Shown piece after piece: positions 1 to 9,891 of a stretch of DNA of 64,000 nucleotides. Positions within the stretch are counted from its first letter, which is position 1; every line of letters starts with the position of its first letter. Below the pieces are notes generated by a model. It worked only from the letters and a program-made list of their open reading frames with translations, was not told where the DNA came from and ran no database searches. Position numbers and translations under genes: made by a program. This stretch comes from Gracilaria domingensis (Eukaryota > Rhodophyta > Florideophyceae > Gracilariales > Gracilariaceae). The stretch lies in contig VCMS01000091.1 in assembly GCA_022539475.1 (NCBI GenBank), positions 124,001 through 188,000 of the forward strand, given 5' to 3'.

Positions 1-2313
1 AATCAGGCTACAAGCACCGCACTTCCTAAACGGAAGTCGTCCTCGACGAAGGAGAGAGTCAGTGGGCGTCCTTCTACAGGACTCTCTCGCCCATCTCGCA
101 GCGGAGCGTCTTCCGGGATTGCGTCAAGAATTCGTGGATCAGCGAACGATGTCGTGCCGTCAACTGCCGATAATGCAAATCGTGCATCTGTCTCTGCTCC
201 TCAAGAAGATGAGGTAACTCGGCCAGCGGGTCAGGACAGGAGGGCATGACAACTGGAACCGAAGAGGTTCGTATGACACCAAAACCTTCATGTCCCCGGC
301 CGATATCGAAGACCGGAGCTACTGGGGCGCGGGTTACGCCGCCCAGTGGATCTGGACAACAAGGGACAATGACGAGAAGTCGTGAGAGTCCTAGTATATT
401 AAGATCGTCACGTCCATCCCTCTCTTCTAGAACTGGGGCCGCTATGAATCGTATCATGCCTCGCAATGGGTCCGGACAAGGGAGAAACACAATAAGAAAT
501 CGAGAGACAACTGATAGACGAGTTACTTTTCGACCTTCCCCTCTTTCCAGAACGGGGGCCGTTGCAGCTCGTACGAGGCCCAATTCATCTGATATACCAT
601 GCCATGGAGGAGGACATACACGGGAGTTGGAGCTCGGAGCCGTGCCAAGGGTGGACACAGAACGCCTGCAGCCTCTCGTGGCTAAGGCTATGGCACATGA
701 GGATAGTTCCGATAACGAAATAACACCGAATCCTGCGGCATTACCGGGGCCTGTCGCCGAAGAAGCTAGGGAAATAACGGAAGATATCCAAACTGGTGTG
801 AATTCAAGCTCTATGAACAGACCTGATCTTTTAAATGAACTGAATTGCTTGAAAGAAAAGGTTAAGACGCTACAAGAGGACTTGATGGTTCGGGGAATTC
901 TAGTGAAGGTCGCCCAAGAGCAGAGTACGGCTTTGAAAAAGAGGCTTGAAGAGAAGGATCTAGTCATTGAAGGGCTAAGAGGGGCACTGAAACAGGAGGG
1001 AGATAGGAGTACACGTGCTGGTGAACCTGGGCAGACAGGTCGAAAGAAGCATAAAATTGAGGTGTGCGACGAGTTTCGAGGGGTTGCTCGAGCAGTGTAT
1101 CACAACATGCTGACGTGGGCAAGGAGAGAAACAAGTGAGCTATGGCTCGAAGGTGAGTCGCTCACCCGAAATTGGGGTAACCGTGCCGAGAAGGTGGAAG
1201 ACGCAACTGAGAGTGGGGAAGGGCTTATTGAGCCGGAGGAAGGTGGTTCATACATGGTTCCTAAAAACCCCGTGGAGCTCTTGGGCAGTTTTGGCATGTT
1301 CACACCGTCGGTAGAGGGGGGCCAGATGCTTTGCTGAAGAAAATGGTTGAAAGCGAGTTGAAGGAGTTGAGCTGGGAAGGTATTAGAAAAGCATCTCTTA
1401 CCGACAGGTGTATACTGGAACTTTGTGCAGATATGTGCCTTAGGCAGAGAATGCGGCAGACCATGAGTGACGTCGTGGGCGTTCGTAAGAGAAATACGAG
1501 GGATAAACTATTTCTGCTCCTGGGGTACGATCTGATTTGGAGAAGAACAAAGCTGGTAGAAGAGAATGCTGACGAACTCACAATGCAGTTGAAGGAAGCG
1601 CAGGAGAACATACTGCGTTTGACGAAAATGGTGTACCGAACACTTCATGGTGGAGAAAAGCCCCATTTGTTCGTCTAAAGTACTCCAATGCGGACAATGT
1701 CGAGGATATGCCGACGGAAGATCAAGACTTGTTCTTCCGAAACCGTGTCGGGGTACAAGTGCTGAAGGAGTTTATTGGGTATGATGTGGAAGACAAGGAT
1801 ACGGGCACCTTTTTAGATGGCACAATACTGTTGCTCGCACGTTTGGACGCTTGGGTGTTGACGGTTGTGAGCCTTCTAAGTACGGATGTGTCAAGGGGTG
1901 GCCAGAGACAGAAACTGTTTACAAAGAAGTTTGCTGAACTGCTACCTCTGTGTTTAAAGAATGTTCTGGGGGATGTTAGGCAACATGTCTTGAGGACCAA
2001 TTCCAGCGAGTTTCATAATTTTGGAACGACAACGGAAGATTGGACTAAGGTTCTTGGTAATGACATGAGAGAGGCTACATTTGGATATCGAATGCCGTCG
2101 AACGGAAGACTTTACCTCACTGTGAAAGAACAATTTTTTATTGACAGTGTGAGCCGAAGATTGGGGTCTATTAGCGATTGCTTCGTTGGTGAATGCGAGG
2201 AAGGGGATATGGAGTTCAAGGAAATGGACATGAACGATTTCGGAATTAACACAGGATCACAAGAAAAGGCACCACAAGGTGAACATGTAGAAGATGGAGC
2301 CCTTAATGTTTAA
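1..2313 (+). pseudogene. Repeat and coiled-coil protein gene, frame-broken, 5' end outside window
   Basis: One coding stretch is spread over several frames. Frame 1 is open from base 1 to a TGA at 247-249; the next frame runs 246-1337 (363 codons), then 1331-1678 (115) and 1708-2313 (201). The changes of frame near 1315-1320 (a run of six G) and near 1656-1665 (AAAA/CCCC) behave like single-base slips, because the protein reads on sensibly across each. The first part is basic and low-complexity with a repeat of about 40 residues; residues ~195-255 of the second frame are a heptad-like coiled coil. No catalytic motif is recognised. It ends tail-to-tail with the transposase gene, the stops overlapping by two bases, so it may be that element's second gene. 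It could be a true pseudogene or an intact gene hit by homopolymer assembly errors. Confidence 0.45.
291..600 (+). repeat. In-gene tandem repeat, unit about 120 nt
   Basis: Units begin near 291, 411 and 531; the third is partial. Each encodes the pattern RP.(L/I)S(R/K)TGA followed by a GSGQ-type stretch and an Arg-rich tail. A diverged fourth unit seems to precede them near 190-250 in another frame. Copies are diverged at DNA level but the spacing is exact. Confidence 0.6.
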
Positions 2314-5300
2314 GGCTGTACAAGATCAACGTGCTCAGTTGGTCCTTCATCTGAATCATGATAGAATCGATTGATGTAGAATCGGTGTTGGAACCATTGA
2401 AGTGGAGGACAAAAAGGTGGAGCAGGGTAGTTTGATCGAACAACATGGACAGTTCCCTGTAGTGCAGAAGCCGGAACCATCCCGTACCAAGGAGTTAACT
2501 CTACGATAGTCTCCGCTTTGGAATGACGAGGGAACGGAAGAGTGTGGTTCTTTTCATCGTTTGTAGCCCACCGTAAAGATATGCATTTCAATATGTGGTC
2601 GATGTTTGTTGCGGGGGGTAAAACCTCGAAATACCGGACGAATGCCACCTCTGGTGCGGTAAGTGCAGAATCAAGGAGAGATATTCGAATCAGAGCGACT
2701 ACCTGGGCAACCCAAGTCTCTGAATCTTCTCCGCTTACCAATACAGTGGAAAACTTTGGCTTTCTACTGGGACCAAATGCTGGAGAAGCGAAGACACGTT
2801 GGATGATGGGGTATTTGGGTCGTCCCAGCTTAAGTGCCTTAGAAGACGAATCGAAGTGTTCAAGAGTCGGAACGAAACCGCCTTTCACGACGGCCGAATT
2901 CACCAGAGTTATCCTTGTCTTTTCTGGGAAGTATGTAATAGAGTGCTCATCCAGTGTTTCTTTCACGAGACTGAGGAAAGGAGGAAGGGCCTGTTCACCA
3001 ATTTGATCAAGAATCGACCTTGTGTCCGTACTTGAGAACATTTCTCTAACAGCAGTCCATGTTTTTGAACTGGACATACTTGAAACACAATGTTGAAGAG
3101 CTCGTAAAGTGAAAGAACGCCCTCTCATTGCAAACCGAGGAAGCTGTGTGGAAGTTCCTGGTAAACCTGGATTACGCTGGTAAGGAGTATTGCCATTCCA
3201 TTGCTTTCTAACATGTCCGTGCTCAATGGAGCGAATAGTCTCCTCCACAGCCGTTGCTGTTCTTCTGGACGTCTTTTTGTAGTGTCTTTTAAATAGCAGG
3301 TGTGCATGTTCGTATATGCCTGCGTCGTAATACTTGATACTTCCCAGACGGCGAATATCGTCCACGAGATGATCGAGAAGATGAAACTTCAGAGTTCCCA
3401 GTCTGGAGGGATGAAAATCCGCCAGAGTCTTTGTTGCGGAACGCTTGAAGGCTTCAATCTCCGAACTAAGACACAGGAGAGAGCTTTCAGTCCAATACGG
3501 GTCACGATTGTATCTGAATAAGGTCGAGAGCAAGTCCGAATACTGAGAGAAAACGGTTGTGATTGGGGCAACGTCCTGTTCTCCACAGCATATGTCAAAG
3601 AATGCTCCTATGAAGGGAAAGACCATGTCAAGTGCTTTGTAGTTTTTGGCCTCCAGCATTCCACGGAGACCGTCTTTCGTGAAGATACCATTCAAAGATT
3701 TGCCTTTCTCCTGCGTGGAGAAATCGATATGTAAACCTTTGGCAGGAGAATCGCGTTCTATGGCAGCTAGAATTGCGTTTGCATGGTTGAGGAGTTGGGT
3801 GCGTATCGTTCGAAATGAACGCGATGCAGATGTTCCTAATGTGGTGCACAGGGTGTCTGACTGCAGTCTCTCGATTGTGGCCGTTTTTATCAACTTTGAG
3901 ATGCCGAGATGCAAGTTGTGTAATGGTTCGAATGAGAACAGACTGTATGGAGACAATCCCGGGATCATTCCAAGGCTTACGGAAGTTTCGAGGAACGAAG
4001 GAATGAGAGATATGGAATTTGAACGCATCAGAGTATCCGCTTGAGATCTCCTCTCCCTCGCACGACGTGGACGTCTTTCCGCCTCGTCTTTTTGTGCATG
4101 TTGCAAGATAGCTGTGTATGTCTTTCGGATGCTTTTCGTGTGCTTTTGAGAACGTCCGTTGAATGAGGTGGGAATAGGACTGCATAAAGATGAGCGAGGG
4201 GCTTTGCATCTATGACACGGGCTTTCCGTTTTGGTGCCATGAAGAATAGACAGAATGTCCTTAGCCTCAGGAATATCCGCACAATAACTTGCAAGCAGAG
4301 GATGGCACACTCGACTTAGTTTGTCTTCGCCGATGAACTGAAAACCTTTCTGCGTGAGATTTAGAATGGGCTCCAGGACTTGACGAAGAGATTCTTGAAG
4401 GATTTGCATCCTGGACTCGCGTAGAGACTTGCTAGAAACAAATGGCATTGCGTCTGCTTCAGATGCGGAAACCTCGATCAGTGTGGTAGGGAAGTATGCC
4501 ACTACTGTGAGGTCATCACGGATACACTTACGGCGAAGCTGGTCGGAGAAGTTGAGAAATATGAGGTGAAGAGGATAGGCGGTAACCGATGTTTGCTTTA
4601 GAGTTGTTGAAGACTTATCGGTGTATACCTGCAGAAGACCTACGAAAGATTCACTGTAACTTATTTCTTGGGAGTACCACACTATTCTACTATCCAAAGA
4701 GCCCATGACCATTTCCTTAAGTTTTGAGGTGGCGTCTCTTGCGAGAGAGCCGGACATGGGGTGAGATATTTTCGTGGAGTGGGTCTGAGGTATAGGGTGG
4801 AAGAATGTGTTTTCGTTGTTAGCCAACTGGAGCTGTTTCACAAGTGTCTGAACGGGGTCTCTCGTGTAGAGGGTGGCGCTGAACTTACATCCTTCTGGCG
4901 AGACAGTTCTGCGATTGAAACCGTCCTTTGAGGCGTATCGTTCGAAAATGGCCTTCTTCAGTTCTGTACAGCGCTTGGAACTTGTTATGGTCTCGTTGAA
5001 TCGCTTTTGCGAGAATCGCGGGTCCCGAAGTAGCCCAATTAGCTCGTCCGCCTCACGATGACCAAGGTTGGAAGCTACTGAAGCCAGACAAACCGTGAGA
5101 TAATCCATATGCAAATCACCGAGGGCCTCCTCAGAAGGCACTGGGCGGGAACTGCTTCCGTGTTCTCGCTCTAATGACGCGGGAGCCGGGGAAGGAGAAA
5201 CACAATGCGAAGTGTCCGGAATGGGAGGGGCGCACGGAGTGGGGTCGACGATGTCCTCGGACACTGGAGGCTCGGGAAGGCGACAAGGGGCAGTGACCGT

Positions 5301-5585
5301 TTCGGAAGATGCGGGCGCGGGTGCGGAAAGCTTGAGACGCTTGCTTCTCCGAATGGGCCGGCTATTGTCGTCTTCCAGCGCTGCTTTCAGACGAAACGGG
5401 CAATGGTTGACATGCTGTTGAAGGGATAAGACTCCTCGGCGAGTAACGAAGGGGCACCCACGCTTCTTATGTGTACAGTAGTAGACCATGGGAAGAAGAA
5501 CTGAACGAGAAACGACGACAAAGACTGCAAGGGAAGGGCGTCCGAAGGGAGAAGGAGGTCGAGCGACAGTCAAGATCGACGTCAT
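2310..5585 (-). CDS. tnp2/Plavaka-like (CACTA-related) transposase or derived protein
   Basis: A single open frame of 1091 codons. The methionine at 5489 (MVYYCTHKKRGC) is a likelier start than 5585, since it opens directly on a zinc finger (C-x6-C, then H and C residues about 15-25 further on) followed by a basic KRLK patch. The middle has the layout of tnp2/Plavaka transposases: a YPLHLIFLNFS block, an R-(R/K)K-rich turn, VVAYFPTT, then a CHRCK cysteine pair after a pre-mRNA-like ILHG segment. The later FHLLDHLVDDIRRLG...YEHAH stretch matches the histidine-rich block of these families. The assignment rests on motif order, not on a search. No terminal inverted repeats were identified. The intact frame suggests recent activity or host use. 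Confidence 0.6.
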   Translation of the reverse strand: MTSILTVARPPSPFGRPSLAVFVVVSRSVLLPMVYYCTHKKRGCPFVTRRGVLSLQQHVNHCPFRLKAALEDDNSRPIRRSKRLKLSAPAPASSETVTAPCRLPEPPVSEDIVDPTPCAPPIPDTSHCVSPSPAPASLEREHGSSSRPVPSEEALGDLHMDYLTVCLASVASNLGHREADELIGLLRDPRFSQKRFNETITSSKRCTELKKAIFERYASKDGFNRRTVSPEGCKFSATLYTRDPVQTLVKQLQLANNENTFFHPIPQTHSTKISHPMSGSLARDATSKLKEMVMGSLDSRIVWYSQEISYSESFVGLLQVYTDKSSTTLKQTSVTAYPLHLIFLNFSDQLRRKCIRDDLTVVAYFPTTLIEVSASEADAMPFVSSKSLRESRMQILQESLRQVLEPILNLTQKGFQFIGEDKLSRVCHPLLASYCADIPEAKDILSILHGTKTESPCHRCKAPRSSLCSPIPTSFNGRSQKHTKSIRKTYTAILQHAQKDEAERRPRRARERRSQADTLMRSNSISLIPSFLETSVSLGMIPGLSPYSLFSFEPLHNLHLGISKLIKTATIERLQSDTLCTTLGTSASRSFRTIRTQLLNHANAILAAIERDSPAKGLHIDFSTQEKGKSLNGIFTKDGLRGMLEAKNYKALDMVFPFIGAFFDICCGEQDVAPITTVFSQYSDLLSTLFRYNRDPYWTESSLLCLSSEIEAFKRSATKTLADFHPSRLGTLKFHLLDHLVDDIRRLGSIKYYDAGIYEHAHLLFKRHYKKTSRRTATAVEETIRSIEHGHVRKQWNGNTPYQRNPGLPGTSTQLPRFAMRGRSFTLRALQHCVSSMSSSKTWTAVREMFSSTDTRSILDQIGEQALPPFLSLVKETLDEHSITYFPEKTRITLVNSAVVKGGFVPTLEHFDSSSKALKLGRPKYPIIQRVFASPAFGPSRKPKFSTVLVSGEDSETWVAQVVALIRISLLDSALTAPEVAFVRYFEVLPPATNIDHILKCISLRWATNDEKNHTLPFPRHSKAETIVELTPWYGMVPASALQGTVHVVRSNYPAPPFCPPLQWFQHRFYINRFYHDSDEGPTEHVDLVQP

Positions 5586-5852
5586 GCTGAGAACGGAGAA
5601 TATATTTTGAGTTCAAATCACGTGCTTTCGTTCAAAAAGGAACGTAGGTACACGTCGACCTCAACACAAGGGTGTACTTCTCGTATTATCTACCACTGGT
5701 TATAAACCTGTGGTTTCGCAACGTTGTACGCTGTACACCTGTCCAATCTCGCACAGAAAAATAAATCTCTTCCCTCCGCCGCCGCCGCCGCGCCTCCGAC
5801 GTCCGACCTTCCCTTACCGTCGTGATCCGTGCCATCCACATCCTCGCGTTAT

Positions 5853-5932
5853 ACTCCCTCCGTCCTTCTTTTTTCCTCCCTGTACTTTATGGAGGTTCCT
5901 TAAAGTAGAGGGCGGAAAAAAGTAGGACGGAG
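5853..5932. mobile_element. Stowaway-like MITE
   Basis: A near-complete foldback of about 80 bp. The left arm starts TACTCCCTCCGTCC, the terminal sequence known from plant Stowaway MITEs; the right arm ends in GGACGGAGT. The arms pair over about 32 bp with 3-4 mismatches, leaving a loop of about 10 nt near 5891-5900. Stowaways are non-autonomous Tc1/mariner relatives that insert at TA, and TA precedes the left arm. The right outer end lacks the last GGAG, so the copy is slightly truncated or diverged. Confidence 0.6.
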
Positions 5933-6321
5933 TCATCCGTATCTCACGGATGTATTCCGTGCAGTCTTTTCGTAGGTTCTCTTCCATATTCTTCTATGTA
6001 TCTTTGCTCTAAACTAACCCATCCTCACCACGTTTTTTCGCGCTATTCGACATGTAAACGGCAGAAAATAAGCTTTGGGTTACCGGGTTCCCGTTTTCAG
6101 CCTCCAACTCGTTCCATTTGTTCAACTACGTTCTGCTTACGATATGTTCCATCTTGTTCTACGTCTTGCTACTAACATTGACGTGATTGAAGGTAACCAC
6201 TATTTGACGTGCGTCCTTTGTATTTCTTCCGACGTCCACAACGACTGTAAGTACGCAACCAGTTTCATTTCGTCTCTCAAGATCGATCTCTGACTGCTCG
6301 TGTAACCTATCACGCGGTATT

Positions 6322-6790
6322 GCCGATCTTGGTTCACTTTGTTGCGCCATAGGCGTCTCTAGCTTCTCGCATCTTGCGCTACTTTTGGTTTGTTGGCGAT
6401 CTTGGTTCCGCCATAGACTCTTCTCTCTTCTCGCGTCTTGCGCTGCTTTTGGTGTATTGGCGATATTGGTTGATATTGGTTGACTGGCTCGGGCGATAGG
6501 TTCATCATTGGCAATCTTGGTTGACTAGGTTGCGCCATAGGATGGTCTCTCTCTTATCGCGTCTTGCGTTACTTTTGGTGCATTGGCGATATGGTTTGAC
6601 TTGGTTGCCTCATAGACTCGCCTCTCTTCTCGCGCCTTACGTTGATCTTCTTGTATTGGCGATCTTGGTTGACTGGCTTGCGGGATAGTCGATTCTGGTA
6701 CTTGGTTGCGACATAGGCTGCTCTCTCGTTTATCGCATTTTGCGGTATGTTTGCTGCATGGGTATTCTTGGTGTCGTTGCTTGTGAGTTC
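6322..6790. repeat. Degenerate 73-bp tandem repeat
   Basis: Repeated order: GGCGAT(C/A)TTGGTT, then TTGCGCCATAG, then TCTCTCTTCTCGCGTC, then TTGCG(C/T)TACTTTTGGTG. Starts fall near 6322, 6395, 6461, 6510, 6584 and 6657, mostly 73-74 bp apart, with an interrupted copy around 6461-6510. Copies differ by roughly 20-30 percent. No open frame is kept. Confidence 0.65.
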
Positions 6791-7053
6791 TCGCTTCGAC
6801 ACCTTTCGCGGTTTACGATGATATGGTGGGCTTGTAATCTAACCGATCCCTTTCCTGCTTCTTCTTCCGTTTGCGAGTTACCAGGTCCCTCGACTTTTCT
6901 AGCGCAACGTTTCTGTTTTGTTTTATCAATGGTACGTTCCATCGCATTTCAAATGTATCTAACGGATCATTGACTAACTTATGGATACTTTCTGCTTGCG
7001 TATACAGGTAAATGACTTTTGATGCGTACGTAGCTCACGAGTTGCAGGTGCAG

Positions 7054-7105
7054 GTTCCTCAAGTAGGGAACCATGCATCTGGGCATGGTTCCCTACATGA
7101 GGAAC
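7054..7105. repeat. Hairpin, 23-bp arms
   Basis: Arms 7054-7076 and 7083-7105 are reverse complements with one central mismatch; the loop is 6 nt (7077-7082). Directly abuts a second hairpin. Confidence 0.85.
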
Positions 7106-7106
7106 G

Positions 7107-7139
7107 GAGAGGATGAGGCGCTTCGCGCCTCATCCTCTC
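7107..7139. repeat. Hairpin, perfect 15-bp arms
   Basis: Arms 7107-7121 and 7125-7139 are perfect reverse complements around the 3-nt loop TTC. It follows the preceding hairpin after one base, so the two form a tandem stem-loop unit. Confidence 0.85.
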
Positions 7140-8141
7140 GGAGTGCGTATGTGTTCTACCGATCCAGCAATTTGGTGCAGGTGCCCTCTGCGGCATCTGC
7201 CGCAGATTGGCCTACATCCGATCCATCATGGGGAAATGGTACATGTAATATAGCGAAGTAGTGGTTAGCAAAAGCGGTCGATAGAAGAATAGATACGAAT
7301 AAAACGGTATGATTTCATAATGGGCATCATCTGTACTAGCACTAGTATTCCATGCGTTGCAGGGTATCATTCCGCAGAAGGTATCGTGTAATGTGCACCT
7401 TAATGGAAACTGAACCTAGACTTCGCGAAATACAGTTCAGGTAGCCCTCGACTAAAGAACTAGCACGAGTGGAAAACCCACCAGTATTTACTGCACAGCG
7501 ATTCTGGACGACCCAAGCAATTATCTGCAGATTTTGAAATAATTGATCTCGATATTTTTTCAAAAAATTTACTGGACGACCCTTGCCAATTTCTGGACGA
7601 CCCTCGCCAAAAACTAGCATCTGCAAGAGACAGACGTTAATTGTCCATGGGGGATTGCTTTGGCGATGGAAGTCAGTGTCTACAAATAACTCACAGCGAA
7701 CCTCTAGGAAGCTAAGACGTTGTCTCTCTGTGGACGTCGTATCTTAAAGCCCGATTGCATCATTGTGCAATTTGCACTCGCGCTCGTTGCTACGTCTCGC
7801 ACTTGCTCTCTACAAAACATGCAGGGTTTTAGTGTTCTTGTATAAAAATATGAAATGCATACATCTGAAACTGGGCAGTGCTTCGCGAACTCAGGTTCAT
7901 AACGCTTTTCGTATGTGGACACTGACACTATTGTTATCCGTTGTAGCAAATTGTACGTGTATCAGTACAATGTGAACTAAAAGCTGGCTGAGTGTTTCTT
8001 TGGCAATTCTAACGATTGTCTCAGAACCTTTTCAAGTTGTACCTTAGTTCAGTTACTTCGAATCGTTTATCCAATCCTTTTGCGCAAAGTCCTAATCATC
8101 TTCTCTATTCCCTGTTCGTCACCTTACTGTTCTGACTTGCA

Positions 8142-8906
8142 CTAACTCGACGTTCGTTGCTGTAGATCTTCCAGTTCTTCCGCCGATTTTTGTGCTCTAA
8201 CAAGCACTCGGTTGGTGTGCCAAGGTTCCCAACAACGAAAACAGATTGCTTGTCTGCAGAGAGTACACCATTGCTTCTGCCTTGCACCCCCTTTTTGCCT
8301 AAATGTCTTCCCGTTCTTCTTAACTGTGTGACTGTAGGAGCACAGAGAGCAATACGACTCTCTCCACTTTAATTTCCTGCGTAAACTTGACGATGATAAC
8401 CGTCTAATTGTGTCCTCCGCTCTGTTATACTTCTCCACTACGAAGCGTTTAAATAAGGGCTCCATCTGCAGCTCTGGCAGAGAATCACCTTCCGTATAGT
8501 TATTGAAGTTACGGATTTAGCGAGTGTGCTCTTTAGATGTCTCTGCTTGGAAAAGTTTCTTATACTTCTTTCCCAGTTGTCGAGCATAGTCGGCAAAGGT
8601 AGCACATCTGGATACATTATGACGAAGCTCGCGGTATCCTTTGCCACTCAAGACATCTTTCCCAGATTCCGGTAAAGCACCACGGTTCTTGGCCTTCGAT
8701 AATCGGTACACCACGGCTGCGTTGTTTACCTGGGCACATAAAAGTCTTCCTATGATACTGACGATCGGATTCTCAGAAGCGTTTGTATAGGAGTGGGATG
8801 TCAACGCTCTGCTAAACTCGTCCAAACCACCTTTGAGGTGGTTCAAATAAACAAGAACAGCAAGCCGAATCATTCGAGCCGGTGGCAAAGTCCGTTCTTT
8901 CAGCAC
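8142..8906 (-). pseudogene. piggyBac-like C-terminal block with Cys-rich domain
   Basis: Two stretches in the same frame (8906-8517 and 8465-8142) with one in-frame stop between them. VYLNHLKGGLDEFSR corresponds to the piggyBac Y-N-x2-M-G-G-V-D-x2-D segment with the third catalytic Asp; the next helix has the VNNAAVVYRL pattern. The end carries CSLC...CTLC...CFRCW...H, spaced like the piggyBac cysteine-rich domain that binds the transposon ends. Protein-like sequence also extends about 60 nt upstream of 8906. Confidence 0.5.
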
Positions 8907-9891
8907 TAGCTGCTTGTAGGCGCTGCTTAAACTGTAGTACGTAGCATATGAGTGCAGATCGGTTGCAGATCGGTTGCGTGCGTTTGCTGTAGCATATTAT
9001 CGTACTCCATTAGAATGTAGAAGCGCCCTTCCCAACCCACTCAAAGCATCCCACGCGTAGAGCCATGAGCAGATAACTGTATTGGTACAGAAGAGTCTTC
9101 GTAAACTCTAAAATGCCCCTATGAGAAATTTTTGGAAAAAGGGGAGTGCAATTTGAGGTTGGATGGCACCAATGGATGATACATGGATGCCAAACGGATG
9201 GCGCATTGAGTGCGCGCAACGAGCGATTGCAGCCTAATTTCGCCGTGCCACATTGGAGGACGCCCGCTAAGCACATGGAGCGCACTTGGAGTGCTCCCGA
9301 TACATGTTGCACTCCATTTACGCCCACATTCTCAATAACAAAGTTTTGCGGCTTGCGGATCATGCGCGGTTGTAAATTAGATGGTTTTTCAAAAATAGGA
9401 GCGCACTATGTGGTGGAATGGAGGATTAAAATCGCCTCGTATGACCTCATTTAGGGTGCCAAAAGGGAATGTGCTGTGAGTGTAAGAGGAGTGGGAAAGG
9501 ATAGTGCAAGTGTTATAACGCACTCACAACAGCCTACCATGGAATGAGAACAACTTCAGCACACCCTCATATGACATTCACAAAACTGAAAAAATTGATA
9601 ATTTAATATGCACCGTGCCAAAATGGAGGTCGCGCGGAAGGCTTAATGAATGTAATGTGAGGGTCTACAAGATCCGGTCGCCTTCATGTTACGTTCACAA
9701 TTTTGAAAAAATTACTTATCGGGATTGTCCGTACTTCGCCCTCCACGATCTCAGTTTGCACTCCACGCGCACTGACAATAATGAAATAAACTATTAAAAA
9801 ATTAAAATGCCTTTCCAAGGGTTTCACATTGGAACGCGGATGGCGTACAGGCGGAGTGCAGTTGGACACTAAACACCCCGAAAGATGCACT
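8907..9891. repeat. AT-rich spacer with irregular direct repeats
   Basis: No gene seen. Motifs recur at uneven spacing: (T/C)TCACAA(A/T)(A/T)(C/T)TGAAAAAATT-like stretches near 9571, 9692 and 9900, and (G)GAGTGCA/TGCACTC pairs near 9145, 9307, 9755, 9855 and 9885. It separates the nuclease and C-terminal blocks of the piggyBac-like element and may be a later insertion or a former intron. Confidence 0.4.

Larger units (their letters stand above)
5586..8141. other. Non-coding interval with several repeats
   Basis: No believable gene on either strand. It holds a MITE-like hairpin (5853-5932), a 73-bp tandem repeat (about 6322-6790) and a pair of hairpins (7054-7139), listed separately. A pyrimidine-rich stretch with CCG repeats lies near 5770-5800. 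From 7150 to 8140 nothing was seen beyond AT-rich sequence and short frames that look like chance. Confidence 0.6.
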
